A DNA stretch of 64,000 nucleotides, taken from Microbacterium sp. oral taxon 186 str. F0373 (GTDB taxonomy: Bacteria; Actinomycetota; Actinomycetes; Actinomycetales; Microbacteriaceae). The stretch's first letter is position 1, and each line of letters begins with the position of its first letter. The notes under the pieces are model-generated. The model saw nothing but the letters and a program-made list of their open reading frames with translations, ran no database searches and had not been told where the DNA came from. Made by a program: the position numbers and the translations under genes. Location: the NCBI RefSeq assembly GCF_000411455.1, contig NZ_KE150458.1, forward strand, positions 384,876 through 448,875, written 5' to 3'. Below, piece by piece: positions 52,773 to 62,340 of the stretch.

Positions 52773-53645
52773 ATGGCGGAGAATTCCTGGTCGCTCGGTC
52801 GCGCTCTGCGCGGCATGTTTGTGAAGCCGACGATCGACGACAACACGTGGGACGATCTGGAAACGGCACTGCTCACCGCCGACTTCGGTCCTGACATCAC
52901 CGAGCGGATCATCGACGAGCTCCGAGAGAAGGTCGAGCGGTTCCGCACGACGGATCCGCGTGACCTCCAGCGGATGCTCAAAGAGACTCTCGAAGAGCAT
53001 TTCGCGAAGTTCGACACGACGCTCCGGCTCACTGAGCGCCCGGCGGTCGTCCTCGTCGTGGGAGTCAACGGCGTCGGCAAGACGACCACGATCGGCAAGT
53101 TCGCGAAGTACCTCCAGCGCTATGGTCGTTCCGTCGTCGTCGGCGCCGCCGACACCTTTCGCGCTGCGGCCGTCGATCAGTTGGCGACGTGGGCGGAACG
53201 CGGGGGAGCTGCGATCGTGCGACCGCAGCAAGAGGGACAGGACCCGGCATCCGTGGCCTTCCAAACCATCGACTACGCCAAGCAGAACGGTGTCGAGATC
53301 GTCCTGGTCGACACGGCCGGACGCCTCCACACCAAGGGCGGGCTCATGGACGAGCTCACCAAGATCCGTCGCGTCATCGAGAAGCAGGCCCCCATCAGCG
53401 AGGTGCTGCTCGTGCTCGATGCGACGACGGGTCAGAACGGCGTCATGCAGGCCGAGGCCTTCCTCGAGCATGCCGGCGTCACCGGTCTCGTGATCACGAA
53501 GCTCGACGGCTCGGCGAAGGGCGGATTCGTTCTCGCCGTCCAGGAGCGCACCGGCATCCCCGTCAAGCTCCTCGGCCAGGGGGAAGGCGTCGGAGACCTC
53601 ACCGGCTTCACACCCCACGTGTTCGCGTCAGCGCTCGTCGACTGA
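52773..53645 (+). CDS. ftsY: Signal recognition particle receptor FtsY
   Basis: This 290-residue GTPase docks the SRP-ribosome complex at the membrane. The N domain is followed by GTPase motifs GVNGVGKTTT (97-106), the DTFRAAA segment, DTAGRL (near 180) and TKLDGSAKGG (near 245). It consists only of the NG core: the acidic A domain seen in E. coli and in many actinobacteria is absent. Its partner Ffh is encoded 3 kb downstream. Confidence 0.95.
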   Translation: MAENSWSLGRALRGMFVKPTIDDNTWDDLETALLTADFGPDITERIIDELREKVERFRTTDPRDLQRMLKETLEEHFAKFDTTLRLTERPAVVLVVGVNGVGKTTTIGKFAKYLQRYGRSVVVGAADTFRAAAVDQLATWAERGGAAIVRPQQEGQDPASVAFQTIDYAKQNGVEIVLVDTAGRLHTKGGLMDELTKIRRVIEKQAPISEVLLVLDATTGQNGVMQAEAFLEHAGVTGLVITKLDGSAKGGFVLAVQERTGIPVKLLGQGEGVGDLTGFTPHVFASALVD

Positions 53646-53693
53646 TGGCGCGGCGGGGTCGCGCACGGACGCGGAGGGTGGTTGCATAGGGAC

Positions 53694-54194
53694 ATGGCGA
53701 TCGAGCACGACTATTTCGGACTGCTGGAGTCCGGGCCCGACGGATCCATCTTCTGGTCCGAGGTCGTCGACTTCGCCGACCAGCGGGTCACCGTCGATCT
53801 GACCGCGCCCGATCAGGACGACGTCTCCGCGGCCGCACTGGACGTCGCGGCTGCCATGATCAACGCGCTCGAGCAGATCGACATGCAGGCCCGCAACGCC
53901 ATGGTCGCCGAGCTGGATGATCGAACCAGCGAGGTCACCGAGTACCTCCTGCAGCAGCAGGAGACGCTGGGCGACGACCTGGACGACGTCCTGGTGGACA
54001 TCTCCGGCGACACGCACATCGACATCATCCGGTCGTTGCAGCTGGTGAGCATGACGATCCTCGCCGACGAACACGGTGGAACGGATCCCTTCGCCGTCCT
54101 GGAGTACGCTCTGGATCCCGACGCGACCGACGAAGTGCTGCTCGTGAATCTGACCAGCGACGGCGACGTGCAGTCGGTCACCAGCGCCGACTGA
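53694..54194 (+). CDS. DUF2004-like protein
   Basis: This 166-residue acidic soluble protein (many Asp/Glu, no Cys, no signal) resembles the small DUF2004 group. It begins MAIEHDYFGLLESGPDGSIFWSE. No catalytic motif is visible and the function is unknown. ATG 53694 lies 48 bp after ftsY, and the C-terminus is convergent with lipA, 21 bp apart. Confidence 0.72.
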   Translation: MAIEHDYFGLLESGPDGSIFWSEVVDFADQRVTVDLTAPDQDDVSAAALDVAAAMINALEQIDMQARNAMVAELDDRTSEVTEYLLQQQETLGDDLDDVLVDISGDTHIDIIRSLQLVSMTILADEHGGTDPFAVLEYALDPDATDEVLLVNLTSDGDVQSVTSAD

Positions 54195-54215
54195 CGATCC
54201 CTCTCGGGCTGCGCG

Positions 54216-55241
54216 TCATACCGCTTGCGCGAAGCCCAGTTCTGCGTCGGCCAGGTGTGACAGGTGCGTCGGGATCTCCCGACCCTTGGCGACCATCGAC
54301 TGCGCCCACAGTCGGCCCGCGCGGTACGACGAGCGGACGAGGGGACCGGCCAGAACGCCGAGGAAGCCGATCCGTTCGGCTTCCTGCTTGAACCCGACGA
54401 ACTCGTCCGGCTTCACCCATCGGGCGACCGGAAGGTGCCGTGGTGAAGGGCGGAGGTACTGCGTGATCGTGATGATGTCGGTGCCGGCGTCGTGCAGATC
54501 CTGCAGCGCCTGGATCACCTCCTGCGGCTCCTCGCCCATGCCGAGGATGAGGTTCGACTTCGTGATCAGCCCCGCTGCGCGCGCCTGGGTCAGCACGTCG
54601 AGCGAGCGCTCGTAGCGGAACGCGGGCCGGATGCGCTTGAAGATGCGGGGAACCGTCTCGACGTTGTGCGCGAAGACTTCGGGGCGTGCAGCGAACACCT
54701 CGTCGAGCAGCCGCGGTTCGCCGTTGAAGTCCGTCGCGAGCAGCTCGACACCGGTTCCCGGATTGACGGTGTGGATCTGTCGAATGGTCTCGGCGTTCAG
54801 CCACGCACCCCCGTCGGGCAGATCGTCGCGGGCGACGCAGGTGACGGTGGCGTAGCGCAGCTGCATCCGGCGGACACTGTCGGCGACGCGTCGCGGCTCA
54901 TCGGTGTCGTAGGCGGCAGGCTTGCCCGTGTCGATCTGGCAGAAGTCGCACCGTCGCGTGCACTGCGATCCGCCGATGAGGAACGTGGCCTCCCGATCCT
55001 CCCAGCACTCGTAGATGTTGGGGCATCCCGCTTCCTGGCAGACCGTGTGCAGTCCCTCTCCCTTCACGAGCGACTGCAGGGCCTGGTATTCGGGTCCCAT
55101 CTTGGCCTTCGTGCGAATCCACTCGGGCTTGCGTTCGATCGGTGTCTGCGCATTGCGCACCTCAAGCCGCAGGAGCTTGCGCCCTTCCGGCGCGTTCGCG
55201 GGACCGGTGTCACCGATGGGAGTCACGCCGCACGCGCTCAT
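54216..55241 (-). CDS. lipA: Lipoyl synthase
   Basis: This 341-residue radical-SAM enzyme inserts two sulphurs into octanoyl groups on lipoyl domains. It has both 4Fe-4S clusters: the auxiliary cluster Cys68, Cys73, Cys79 ([12 protein letters not shown]) and the radical-SAM Cys94, Cys98, Cys101 (CTRRCDFC), plus a C-terminal RSSYRAG Ser ligand. ATG 55241 overlaps the lipB stop (ATGA). The open frame upstream of it is antisense-like Arg-rich sequence and is not coding. Confidence 0.97.
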   Translation of the reverse strand: MSACGVTPIGDTGPANAPEGRKLLRLEVRNAQTPIERKPEWIRTKAKMGPEYQALQSLVKGEGLHTVCQEAGCPNIYECWEDREATFLIGGSQCTRRCDFCQIDTGKPAAYDTDEPRRVADSVRRMQLRYATVTCVARDDLPDGGAWLNAETIRQIHTVNPGTGVELLATDFNGEPRLLDEVFAARPEVFAHNVETVPRIFKRIRPAFRYERSLDVLTQARAAGLITKSNLILGMGEEPQEVIQALQDLHDAGTDIITITQYLRPSPRHLPVARWVKPDEFVGFKQEAERIGFLGVLAGPLVRSSYRAGRLWAQSMVAKGREIPTHLSHLADAELGFAQAV

Positions 55242-55885
55242 GCTGCGACCTCCGCGGGCTGACCGAACGACGCCCGGAAGGCGTCCGCCACGAGATCTTG
55301 CACGTCGGCGGGGGAGACGTCGCGCCCGAGCACCTCGCTGATGGTCGTCACCCCGGCATCCGAGATGCCGCATGGCACGATCTGCGAGAAGGGCAGCAGC
55401 GAGTTGTCGCAGTTGAGGGCGAATCCGTGCATCGTGACGCCGCGCTGGACGCGCACCCCGATGGCCGCGATCTTGTCCTCGGAGAGCGGACGACGCACCC
55501 AGACGCCGCTGCGCCCCTCGACGCGGTACCCGTCGACGCCGACGCCGCCCAGCACATCGATGAGGATCTGCTCGAGTCGGCGCACGTGGGCGACGACGTC
55601 GACGGGCTCGGTGAGGCGGACGATCGGATAGCCGACGAGCTGGCCGGGTCCGTGCCAGGTGATCTTGCCGCCGCGGTCGACGTCGACCACGGGCGTCCCG
55701 TCCGTCGGCCGTTCGTTGCGGGCCGTGCGCGCACCGGCGGTGAAGACGGCTTCGTGCTCCAGCAGCAGCAGCGTGTCGGGGCGCGCTCCGGAGACGACAT
55801 CGGCGTGAATGGAGCGCTGGAGCGCCCACCCGTCTGTGTAAGGGACGAGGTCGGGCGCGAGGCCGACGGTCTGCACGTCGAGCAT
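55238..55885 (-). CDS. lipB: Octanoyltransferase
   Basis: This 215-residue enzyme moves octanoyl from acyl carrier protein to lipoyl domains, supplying the substrate of LipA, whose start overlaps its stop. Family motifs [17 protein letters not shown] and the active-site Cys in [13 protein letters not shown] are present. ATG 55885 has AAGGAG 6 nt upstream; an upstream ATG at 55936 lies in the promoter region. It is divergent to a TetR regulator. Confidence 0.95.
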   Translation of the reverse strand: MLDVQTVGLAPDLVPYTDGWALQRSIHADVVSGARPDTLLLLEHEAVFTAGARTARNERPTDGTPVVDVDRGGKITWHGPGQLVGYPIVRLTEPVDVVAHVRRLEQILIDVLGGVGVDGYRVEGRSGVWVRRPLSEDKIAAIGVRVQRGVTMHGFALNCDNSLLPFSQIVPCGISDAGVTTISEVLGRDVSPADVQDLVADAFRASFGQPAEVAA

Positions 55886-55916
55886 GATGGGCTCCTTCGC
55901 GGATGGAGAGCGGCGT

Positions 55917-55936
55917 TTGTGGACCGCGTCCAACAA
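55917..55936. promoter_or_regulatory. Imperfect palindrome between lipB and the TetR gene
   Basis: TTGTGGAC (55917-55924) and GTCCAACAA (55928-55936) are inverted copies, apart from one extra A, around a CGC centre. The site lies upstream of both divergent genes and 11 bp before the TetR -10, a usual place for a TetR operator. Confidence 0.4.
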
Positions 55937-55946
55937 TACGCCTCGC

Positions 55947-55952
55947 TACAGT
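55947..55952 (+). promoter_or_regulatory. -10 element for a leaderless transcript (TetR)
   Basis: TACAGT lies 6 nt before ATG 55959; the open frame extends upstream, and this element decides the start. Confidence 0.45.
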
Positions 55953-55958
55953 GGGCAG

Positions 55959-56507
55959 ATGTCCTCCGGTCGCCCGCGCGCCACGTCGCGCTCCACGATC
56001 GCTGAGGCGGCGACAGAGCTCTTCCTCGAACGCGGGTTCGCAGAGACCACGATCGCCGATATCACGCAGCGCGCCGGCGTGAGCCGCTCGAGCTTCTTCA
56101 ACTACTTCTCGTCGAAGTCCGCCGTTCTATGGGCGGCGCTCGATGACGGCATCCGGAGCGCGGTCGCGGCTCTTCGCGCCGGTGCAGCGCCGAGCGCTGC
56201 CCTGCGCGCGGCGGTCGTCGACATCGAAGCCGACAGCCTCGCGCTGGCGATCATCCACGGCTCCGTGATGGGCCTGTCAGACGAACTCGCCGACGAGCGT
56301 GCGATCCGCACCGGGATCCTCAGTCGCGCCGTCTCCGACAGCCTGGTGTCCATGGGCATGGCGCGCCTCGAGGCCGACGTGCACGCCGCTGCGCTGTCCT
56401 CCGCTGTCTTCGCCGCCATCTGGGCCTGGGCGGCGTCCGACGCGCCCCGCCCCGCCCTCAGCGGACTGGTCGACCGCGCGCTCGGGGCCGCAGGCGCGTC
56501 ACGATGA
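55959..56507 (+). CDS. TetR-family transcriptional regulator
   Basis: This 182-residue repressor has the TetR N-terminal helix-turn-helix ([39 protein letters not shown], about residues 11-50; the recognition helix is SRSSFFNYF). The C-terminal ligand domain is Ala-rich and unassigned. It lies divergent to lipB, with a palindrome between them. Control of lipBA or of itself is possible; an effector cannot be guessed. Confidence 0.88.
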   Translation: MSSGRPRATSRSTIAEAATELFLERGFAETTIADITQRAGVSRSSFFNYFSSKSAVLWAALDDGIRSAVAALRAGAAPSAALRAAVVDIEADSLALAIIHGSVMGLSDELADERAIRTGILSRAVSDSLVSMGMARLEADVHAAALSSAVFAAIWAWAASDAPRPALSGLVDRALGAAGASR

Positions 56508-56559
56508 CGCACGACGGCGACCAGAGGCCGCGGCGCAGAGCCGGCTGAGGGGATTCCCG

Positions 56560-56565
56560 TAGAAT
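56560..56565 (+). promoter_or_regulatory. -10 element of ffh
   Basis: TAGAAT lies 9 nt before ATG 56575, leaving at most a 2-3 nt leader, so ffh is probably leaderless or nearly so. Confidence 0.45.
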
Positions 56566-56574
56566 CGGGGCATC

Positions 56575-58125
56575 ATGGCGACTTTCGGCACCCTCAGCGA
56601 CCGGCTGACAGAGACTTTCCGCAACCTTCGCACGAAGGGCAAGCTCACCCCCGCCGATGTCGACGGGACCGTCCGTGAGATCCGGCGCGCCCTGCTGGAC
56701 GCCGACGTGGCGTTGGTCGTCGTCAAGGACTTCACGGCGAAGGTGCGCGAGCGCGCCCTCGGCGACGAGGTCAACCGGGCCCTCAACCCTGCCCAGCAGG
56801 TCGTGCAGATCGTGAACGAGGAGCTGGTCGCCATCCTCGGCGGACAGCAGCGCCGACTGCAGTTCGCCAAGAACCCGCCCACGGTCATCATGTTGGCCGG
56901 CCTCCAGGGCTCGGGAAAGACGACCTTCGCAGGCAAGCTCGCCCGGCAGCTGGAGAAGGACGGGCACACCCCGCTCCTCGTCGCCGCCGACCTCCAGCGT
57001 CCGAACGCCGTCAACCAGTTGCAGGTCGTCGCCGAACGGGCCGGCGCCGCGATCTACGCACCCGAGCCGGGCAACGGCGTGGGCGACCCGGTGCGCGTCG
57101 CGCGCGACGGCGTCGAGACGGCACGCCGTCAGCAGCACGACGTGGTGATCATCGACACCGCCGGCCGGCTCGGTGTGGATGCCGAGCTGATGAAGCAGGC
57201 GGCGGACATCCGCACGGCGACCGACCCCGACGAGGTGCTCTTCGTCATCGACGCGATGATCGGACAGGATGCCGTCAACACGGCCAAAGCCTTCCAGGAC
57301 GGCGTCGACTTCACCGGCGTGGTGCTGAGCAAGCTCGACGGCGACGCACGCGGCGGCGCGGCACTCTCGGTGGCATCCGTGACGGGTCGCCCGATCATCT
57401 ACGCATCGACCGGCGAGAACCTCGAGGACCTGGAAGCGTTCCATCCCGACCGCATGGCCAGCCGCATCCTCGACCTCGGCGACATCCTGACGCTCATCGA
57501 GCAGGCGCAGCAGGCCTTCGACGAGGAGGAGGCGCGCAAGGTCGCCGAGAAGCTCGCGACCGAGCAGTTCACCCTCGAGGACTTCCTCGACCAGCTTCAG
57601 CAGATGAAGAAGATGGGCTCGATGAAGAAGATGCTCGGCATGCTGCCGGGCATGGGCCAGATGAAGCAGCAGCTGGAGAACTTCGACGACCGCGAGATCG
57701 ACCGCACCGAGGCGATCATCCGCTCGATGACTCCGGGGGAGCGCCGCAACCCCAAGGTGCTCAACGGCTCCCGTCGCCTGCGTATCGCGCGTGGATCCGG
57801 GATGACGGTGACCGATGTCAATCAGCTGGTGCAGCGCTTCGACCAGGCGGCGAAGATGATGAAGACCGTCGCGCGCGGCGGCGTGCCCAACATTCCCGGC
57901 ATGGGTCCGATGGGCGGCAAGCCCGGCGCGTCTGCGAAACGCGGGAAGCAGAAGTCCCGCGCGGGCTCACGATCGGGAAACCCCGCGAAGCGTGCTGCGG
58001 AGAACGCGGGGCTCGCCGCCTCCGCGGGCTCTCCGACAGGCTCGGGTTTCGGTCTCGGTGCCGCCGCGACGCCGCCGAGCGAGGCCGATCTCGCGGAGAT
58101 TCAGAAGCTGTTCGGCAAGAACTGA
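56575..58125 (+). CDS. ffh: Signal recognition particle protein Ffh
   Basis: This 516-residue SRP GTPase binds signal sequences and 4.5S RNA. The NG domain has GLQGSGKTT (about 111-119), the DLQRPNAV segment, DTAGRLGVDAE and SKLDGDARGG. The Met-rich M domain (QQMKKMGSMKKMLGMLPGMG, near 340-360) carries the signal-binding groove and the RNA-binding RRLRIARGSG. A basic, Gly/Ser-rich C-terminal tail of about 60 residues follows. It converges on the SGNH hydrolase gene with a 4-bp gap. Confidence 0.97.
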   Translation: MATFGTLSDRLTETFRNLRTKGKLTPADVDGTVREIRRALLDADVALVVVKDFTAKVRERALGDEVNRALNPAQQVVQIVNEELVAILGGQQRRLQFAKNPPTVIMLAGLQGSGKTTFAGKLARQLEKDGHTPLLVAADLQRPNAVNQLQVVAERAGAAIYAPEPGNGVGDPVRVARDGVETARRQQHDVVIIDTAGRLGVDAELMKQAADIRTATDPDEVLFVIDAMIGQDAVNTAKAFQDGVDFTGVVLSKLDGDARGGAALSVASVTGRPIIYASTGENLEDLEAFHPDRMASRILDLGDILTLIEQAQQAFDEEEARKVAEKLATEQFTLEDFLDQLQQMKKMGSMKKMLGMLPGMGQMKQQLENFDDREIDRTEAIIRSMTPGERRNPKVLNGSRRLRIARGSGMTVTDVNQLVQRFDQAAKMMKTVARGGVPNIPGMGPMGGKPGASAKRGKQKSRAGSRSGNPAKRAAENAGLAASAGSPTGSGFGLGAAATPPSEADLAEIQKLFGKN

Positions 58126-58129
58126 GCCC

Positions 58130-58864
58130 TCACAGGACGATTCCCGCATCGTCCAGGGCTGCCTCCACCGCATCACTGAGGACGATCTGCCCGTCGCTGT
58201 TCGGGTGCTCGCCGTCCCACTGCAGCAGCTCCGGCGGACCTCGCAGAGGTTGACCGAGGGAGAGGAACACGCCGTCGTCTTCGGCAACGGCGCGTTGCAG
58301 CGCGTCGCTGGACCATCCGATCGCGTCGGGCTCATCCCAATCCAAATGCCACAGCGTCGCGATCCCGACCAGCTGCGCGTCCGGTAGCCCCGCCCGCAAC
58401 TCGTCGACCGTCGCGCGCGTCGACGCCTCGATGTCATCCTGCGAGGCCCCGCTGTCGTTGTCCGAGGACTGGATGAGCACGACCGCCGGGTGCAGGGCGA
58501 TCGCCTGCTGAACGAGGCCGGCGTAGTCATCACCGCAGTCGCCGATGATCGTGAACCCCGCGCCGCTGCATCCGAGGTTCACGATGTCGGCGCCCGTGTC
58601 GCGGGCGACCAGAGCCGGCCACGACTCGTCGGCGTCGAGACCGAGCCCAGCCATGATCGAATCGCCGATCGTGACCACAAGGCCACCACTGCCGCGCGGG
58701 GGCGACGGAGCGGCGTCGACCGCTGCCACCGACAGCGAATCCGTCGGGGACGCGGGCACGGTCCGATCCGGCGCTGAGGCGCTGCATCCCGCCATGGACG
58801 CCACCGCGATCCCGGCGACGGCAGCGCGAATCGCGGTCATCGGGGCGATCCTGCGGGCGAGCAC
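58130..58864 (-). CDS. SGNH/GDSL-family hydrolase lipoprotein
   Basis: This 244-residue secreted lipoprotein has a lipobox MAGC and an SGNH hydrolase fold: block I VTIGDSIMAG (nucleophile Ser), a Gly in block II (LGCSGAGF), an Asn in block III (QSSDNDSG) and the catalytic Asp-His pair in WDGEHPNSDG. It is probably an esterase acting on envelope or extracellular esters. Tandem GTG codons at 58867 and 58864 occur; the second is 6 nt after TAGAGT and is preferred. Confidence 0.83.
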   Translation of the reverse strand: MLARRIAPMTAIRAAVAGIAVASMAGCSASAPDRTVPASPTDSLSVAAVDAAPSPPRGSGGLVVTIGDSIMAGLGLDADESWPALVARDTGADIVNLGCSGAGFTIIGDCGDDYAGLVQQAIALHPAVVLIQSSDNDSGASQDDIEASTRATVDELRAGLPDAQLVGIATLWHLDWDEPDAIGWSSDALQRAVAEDDGVFLSLGQPLRGPPELLQWDGEHPNSDGQIVLSDAVEAALDDAGIVL

Positions 58865-58870
58865 CACGTC

Positions 58871-58876
58871 ACTCTA
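58871..58876 (-). promoter_or_regulatory. -10 element for a leaderless transcript (SGNH hydrolase)
   Basis: On the minus strand TAGAGT lies 3 nt before GTG 58867 and 6 nt before GTG 58864, the same tandem-GTG arrangement as at the DUF3515 gene. Confidence 0.45.
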
Positions 58877-58962
58877 CGTCGGGCAGGATGTGAAAGCCCT
58901 CTGTCCGAGACCTGCTCTTGTCGGGAACGATGAAGGCATCGCCGCGTGCTCCAACGGGGAGC

Positions 58963-60126
58963 TCAAGGGAGGCGGGAGGCGAGGTGCTCGTGCAGCGCAG
59001 GGCCCGCCCGGAATTCCCCGATCAGGTGGTGGACGACGGCGCGAAGGTCTCCGTCGGCCGCATCGGCGACCAACAGCTGACGCGCCGAGCTTCCGCCCTC
59101 GTCGAGAATGGTTCCGACGCCGGCGAGTTCGCGCGCGCAGTGCAGTTCGCCGGCGACGTCGGCCAGGGCATCGATCGTCTCCCGCAGGTGCTCCGACACG
59201 GGGCGCTGGGTGCCGTTCCTGTCGACGATGATCCGCGCCTGGGTGCCGTAGCGCGCCGCGCGCCACTTGTTCTCCCGAACGAACCACGGCTGCAGTGTGG
59301 GCAGCTCGCGTCCGGCATCCAGCTCGCGCGAGAAGTGCTCGACGAGGACCTGGACCAGCGCGGCCACCGCTGCCAGCTCGGGGAGCGTCGACATGCCGTC
59401 GCATGCCCGCACCTCGATCGTGCCCCACTTCGGGGCCGGACGGATGTCCCATCGCACCTCGGTGGCGTCCTCCATCACACCCGTGCGCACCATGTCATCG
59501 AGGTACGCCTCGTACTGCGACCACTCCGTCAGCGGCCACGGCAGCCCCGCGGTGGGAAGCTGCTGAAACACGAGTGCGCGGTTCGACGCGTACCCGGTGC
59601 GCTCACCCGCCCAGAACGGACTCGACGCCGACAGCGCCTGCATGTGGGGGAGGTACGCAGTGAGCGCGCCGACGATCGGGAAGACCTTGTTGACGTCCTC
59701 GACGCCCACATGGACGTGGATACCCCAGATCATCATGTTTCGCCCCCACCATTGGGTGCGTTCGATGAGCTTGTGATACCGGGTCTTGTCGGTCACACCC
59801 TGCTCGTACCACTGCGCGAACGGGTGGCTGCCCGCGCAGAGCAGGGCGATGCCGCGCGGGTCGGTCGCGGTCCGGATCTCGGCGATCGCGTCGGCGATGT
59901 CGTCGATGACCGCCGCCACGGTGTCGCCGACGCCGCTGGTGACCTCGATCGTGTTGGTCAGCAGCTCGCCCGTGATCGTGTGGCGCTCGAGGGCGGCCCC
60001 GCCGCCCACGGCAGCCAGGATTTCCGGCGCACGCGGGACGAGGTCACCGGTGCGCTCGTCGGCGAGCATCAGCTCCCATTCGACGCCGACGGAGGAACGG
60101 CGGGATGTCGCGAAGGGCACCGTCAT
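58963..60126 (-). CDS. ybdK: Carboxylate-amine ligase, YbdK family (GCS2)
   Basis: This 387-residue protein belongs to the GCS2 glutamate-cysteine-ligase-like family. Motifs include [16 protein letters not shown]-like [15 protein letters not shown] (as [15 protein letters not shown]), [13 protein letters not shown] and [19 protein letters not shown]. Related YbdK enzymes have weak glutamate-cysteine ligase activity; the true substrate in actinobacteria, which use mycothiol, is unclear. ATG 60126 lies 6 nt after CAGACT on the minus strand, a weaker version of the leaderless arrangement. Confidence 0.88.
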   Translation of the reverse strand: MTVPFATSRRSSVGVEWELMLADERTGDLVPRAPEILAAVGGGAALERHTITGELLTNTIEVTSGVGDTVAAVIDDIADAIAEIRTATDPRGIALLCAGSHPFAQWYEQGVTDKTRYHKLIERTQWWGRNMMIWGIHVHVGVEDVNKVFPIVGALTAYLPHMQALSASSPFWAGERTGYASNRALVFQQLPTAGLPWPLTEWSQYEAYLDDMVRTGVMEDATEVRWDIRPAPKWGTIEVRACDGMSTLPELAAVAALVQVLVEHFSRELDAGRELPTLQPWFVRENKWRAARYGTQARIIVDRNGTQRPVSEHLRETIDALADVAGELHCARELAGVGTILDEGGSSARQLLVADAADGDLRAVVHHLIGEFRAGPALHEHLASRLP

Positions 60127-60156
60127 GGGCACAGTCTGACACGCCAACAGCGATGG

Positions 60157-60186
60157 TTCGCGGCATCCGTCACGATCTGGCAAAAT
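60157..60186 (+). promoter_or_regulatory. Candidate promoter of the rpsP operon
   Basis: TTCGCG (60157-60162), an 18-bp spacer and CAAAAT (60181-60186), in a short A-rich patch, give a 5' leader of about 115 nt before rpsP. The -35 is weak. Confidence 0.4.
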
Positions 60187-60309
60187 AGGACGCTGGACCG
60201 TTCGCTCGACCCTCTATCCGGCGAACACGTCCACCCTAGAGCCTCCGCCGGGTGTGCACCCCACAGCCCGAGCGTCGTTCATCACCTCACAACAGCATTC
60301 AGGAGAATT

Positions 60310-60738
60310 GTGGCTGTCAAGATTCGTCTCAAGCGCCTCGGCAAGATCCGCGCCCCCTACTACCGCATCGTCGTCGCCGACTCGCGCACCAAGCGCGACG
60401 GTCGCGTGATCGAGGAGATCGGCAAGTACCACCCGACCGAGGAGCCCTCGTTCATCGAGGTCGACTCCGAGCGTGCGCAGTACTGGCTTTCGGTCGGCGC
60501 TCAGCCCACCGAGCAGGTCGCCGCGCTGCTCAAGCTCACCGGCGACTGGGGCCGCTTCAAGGGCGACGCCAACGCCGTGTCCACCGTGAAGACGGCGGCG
60601 ACCAAGGAAGAGTTCCAGGTCGACGCCGCCAAGAAGTCGGTCATCAAGCCCAAGGCGGAGAAGAAGGCTGAAGAGCCCGCCGCCGAGGCTGCCGAGGTCG
60701 AGGCTCCGGCCGAGGCCGAGTCGACCGACGCAGAGTAA
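60310..60738 (+). CDS. rpsP: 30S ribosomal protein S16
   Basis: This 142-residue ribosomal protein starts [20 protein letters not shown] from GTG 60310, preceded by AGGAGA. The S16 core is about 80 residues; the rest is a Lys then Ala/Glu-rich tail ([15 protein letters not shown]), usual in actinobacteria. It heads the conserved rpsP-KH-rimM-trmD operon. Confidence 0.97.
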   Translation: MAVKIRLKRLGKIRAPYYRIVVADSRTKRDGRVIEEIGKYHPTEEPSFIEVDSERAQYWLSVGAQPTEQVAALLKLTGDWGRFKGDANAVSTVKTAATKEEFQVDAAKKSVIKPKAEKKAEEPAAEAAEVEAPAEAESTDAE

Positions 60739-60743
60739 GTCCG

Positions 60744-60974
60744 TTGCTCTCCGCCGCGCTCGAACACCTCGTCAAGGGGATCGTCGATCACCCTGACGAT
60801 GTCACCATCCGTTCCTCTTCGTCGCCGCGAGGCGACGTGCTCGAGGTGCGCGTGCACCCCGATGATCGAGGTCGGGTGATCGGGCGCGGCGGACGCACGG
60901 CCAAGGCACTGCGGACGCTCGTGTCGGCCCTCGCCGACGGCGCACGCGTGCGCGTCGATGTCGCGGACGACTGA
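60744..60974 (+). CDS. khpA: KH-domain RNA-binding protein KhpA
   Basis: This 76-residue protein is a single KH domain with the RNA-binding GxxG loop in RVIGRGGRTAKAL (near residue 45). It starts at TTG 60744, 5 bp after rpsP. KhpA-type proteins bind small and ribosomal RNAs. rimM begins one base after its stop, so translation is coupled. Confidence 0.92.
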   Translation: MLSAALEHLVKGIVDHPDDVTIRSSSSPRGDVLEVRVHPDDRGRVIGRGGRTAKALRTLVSALADGARVRVDVADD

Positions 60975-60975
60975 G

Positions 60976-61608
60976 ATGGCTGCCGCAGGACCTGCGCGCA
61001 CCCAACTGCGCGTCGGGCGTCTCGTGAAGGCCCATGGCCTGAAGGGCGCCTTCAAGCTCGAGCTCTACACCGACGATCCCGACGGCCGTTTCGTGCCCGG
61101 AGCGGTGTTCACGCTTCAGGTGCCGGAATCGTCGCCGTGGCACGGCAAGACCGTCACCGTGCGCGAGTTCCGATGGATGAACTCTCACCCGGTCGTCTTC
61201 TTCGACGACGTCGACGACCGCACCGCAGCGGAGAGCATGGTGCGTGCCATCCTCTGGGTCGATCAGGACGAGAGCTCCTCCGCGGAGGAGGACGCCTGGT
61301 ACGACCACCAGCTGGTGGGTCTCACCGTCCTGCGCGATGGCCGCGATGTCGGCCGAGTCGTTCGCGTCGATCATCTTCCTGCGCAGGATCTCCTCGTCGT
61401 TCGCACGCACGAAGCGGATGCCGAGATCCTCGTCCCCTTCGTCTCGGCCATCGTGCCCGACGTCGATGTCGCCGCGGGAACCGTGACCGTCACCCCGCCC
61501 GCCGGACTCTTCGAGGAGCTGCCCGGCGATGGCGACGATCGTGAGCCGTCGACGTCGGACGAGGATGACGACGACGCGGATGCCGCAGCCGTCGACTCCG
61601 AGGTCTGA
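60976..61608 (+). CDS. rimM: Ribosome maturation factor RimM
   Basis: This 210-residue factor assists 30S head assembly and binds S19. The N-terminal RimM domain starts [22 protein letters not shown]; the C-terminal PRC barrel contains [14 protein letters not shown] and [14 protein letters not shown]. An acidic tail of about 27 residues (Asp/Glu-rich, [14 protein letters not shown]) extends beyond the family's usual end. trmD starts one base after its stop. Confidence 0.95.
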   Translation: MAAAGPARTQLRVGRLVKAHGLKGAFKLELYTDDPDGRFVPGAVFTLQVPESSPWHGKTVTVREFRWMNSHPVVFFDDVDDRTAAESMVRAILWVDQDESSSAEEDAWYDHQLVGLTVLRDGRDVGRVVRVDHLPAQDLLVVRTHEADAEILVPFVSAIVPDVDVAAGTVTVTPPAGLFEELPGDGDDREPSTSDEDDDDADAAAVDSEV

Positions 61609-61609
61609 C

Positions 61610-62302
61610 GTGCGGATCGACGTCGTCACGATCTTTCCCGCATTCTTCGACGTCCTGGAGGTCTCCCTTCTGGGTCGCGCCCGCGATGCGGGCATCCTTG
61701 ACGTGCGTGTCCACGACCTGCGCGACTTCACGCATGACCGCCATCGCACGGTCGACGACACGCCGTACGGTGGGGGCGCGGGCATGGTGATGAAACCCGA
61801 GCCCTGGGGGCAGGCGCTGGACGCCATCGCCGCAGACGCGACCGAGCCGCTTCGGTTCGTCTTTCCCTCGCCCGCCGGTGCGGTCTTCACGCAGGCGGCG
61901 GCGCGCTCCTGGGCGGCCAGCGGAGAGCATCTCGTCTTCGGATGCGGCCGCTACGAAGGCATCGACGAGCGGGTGTTCTCCTACGCGGCAACTCTGGGCG
62001 AGGTCAGTCTGACCAGCATCGGAGACTACGTCCTCAACGGCGGCGAGGTGGCGGCGATGGCGATGATCGAGGCTGTCGGCCGCCTGATTCCCGGCGTCGT
62101 CGGCAATCCCGAGAGCCTCATCGAGGAGTCCCACGAAGACGGTCTGCTGGAGTACCCCTCCTTCACGAAGCCCGCGGCGTGGCGCGGCTACGACGTTCCG
62201 GACGTGTTGCTCTCGGGCCATCACGGCCGTGTCGCCGACTGGCGCCGAGAGCAGCAGATCGAGCGCACCCGCGCGAGACGGCCGGATCTTCTCCCGGACT
62301 GA
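61610..62302 (+). CDS. trmD: tRNA (guanine-N1)-methyltransferase
   Basis: This 230-residue SPOUT enzyme makes m1G37 in tRNAs, preventing +1 frameshifts. It starts [14 protein letters not shown] from GTG 61610, one base after rimM, and has [17 protein letters not shown], the knot region [13 protein letters not shown] and [14 protein letters not shown]. The open frame upstream overlaps rimM and is not used. A hairpin between convergent trmD and map probably ends the operon. Confidence 0.96.
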   Translation: MRIDVVTIFPAFFDVLEVSLLGRARDAGILDVRVHDLRDFTHDRHRTVDDTPYGGGAGMVMKPEPWGQALDAIAADATEPLRFVFPSPAGAVFTQAAARSWAASGEHLVFGCGRYEGIDERVFSYAATLGEVSLTSIGDYVLNGGEVAAMAMIEAVGRLIPGVVGNPESLIEESHEDGLLEYPSFTKPAAWRGYDVPDVLLSGHHGRVADWRREQQIERTRARRPDLLPD

Positions 62303-62310
62303 CCGTGTCC

Positions 62311-62340
62311 CCACCGGCGGCCGCGCCGCCACCGGCGGCC
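62311..62340. terminator. G/C-rich hairpin between trmD and map, with a 12-bp direct repeat
   Basis: GGCGGC (62316-62321) pairs with GCCGCC (62325-62330), and CCACCGGCGGCC occurs twice (62311-62322, 62329-62340), allowing alternative stems. It fills the gap between two convergent genes. There is no U tract, so the terminator role is inferred from position. Confidence 0.45.
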
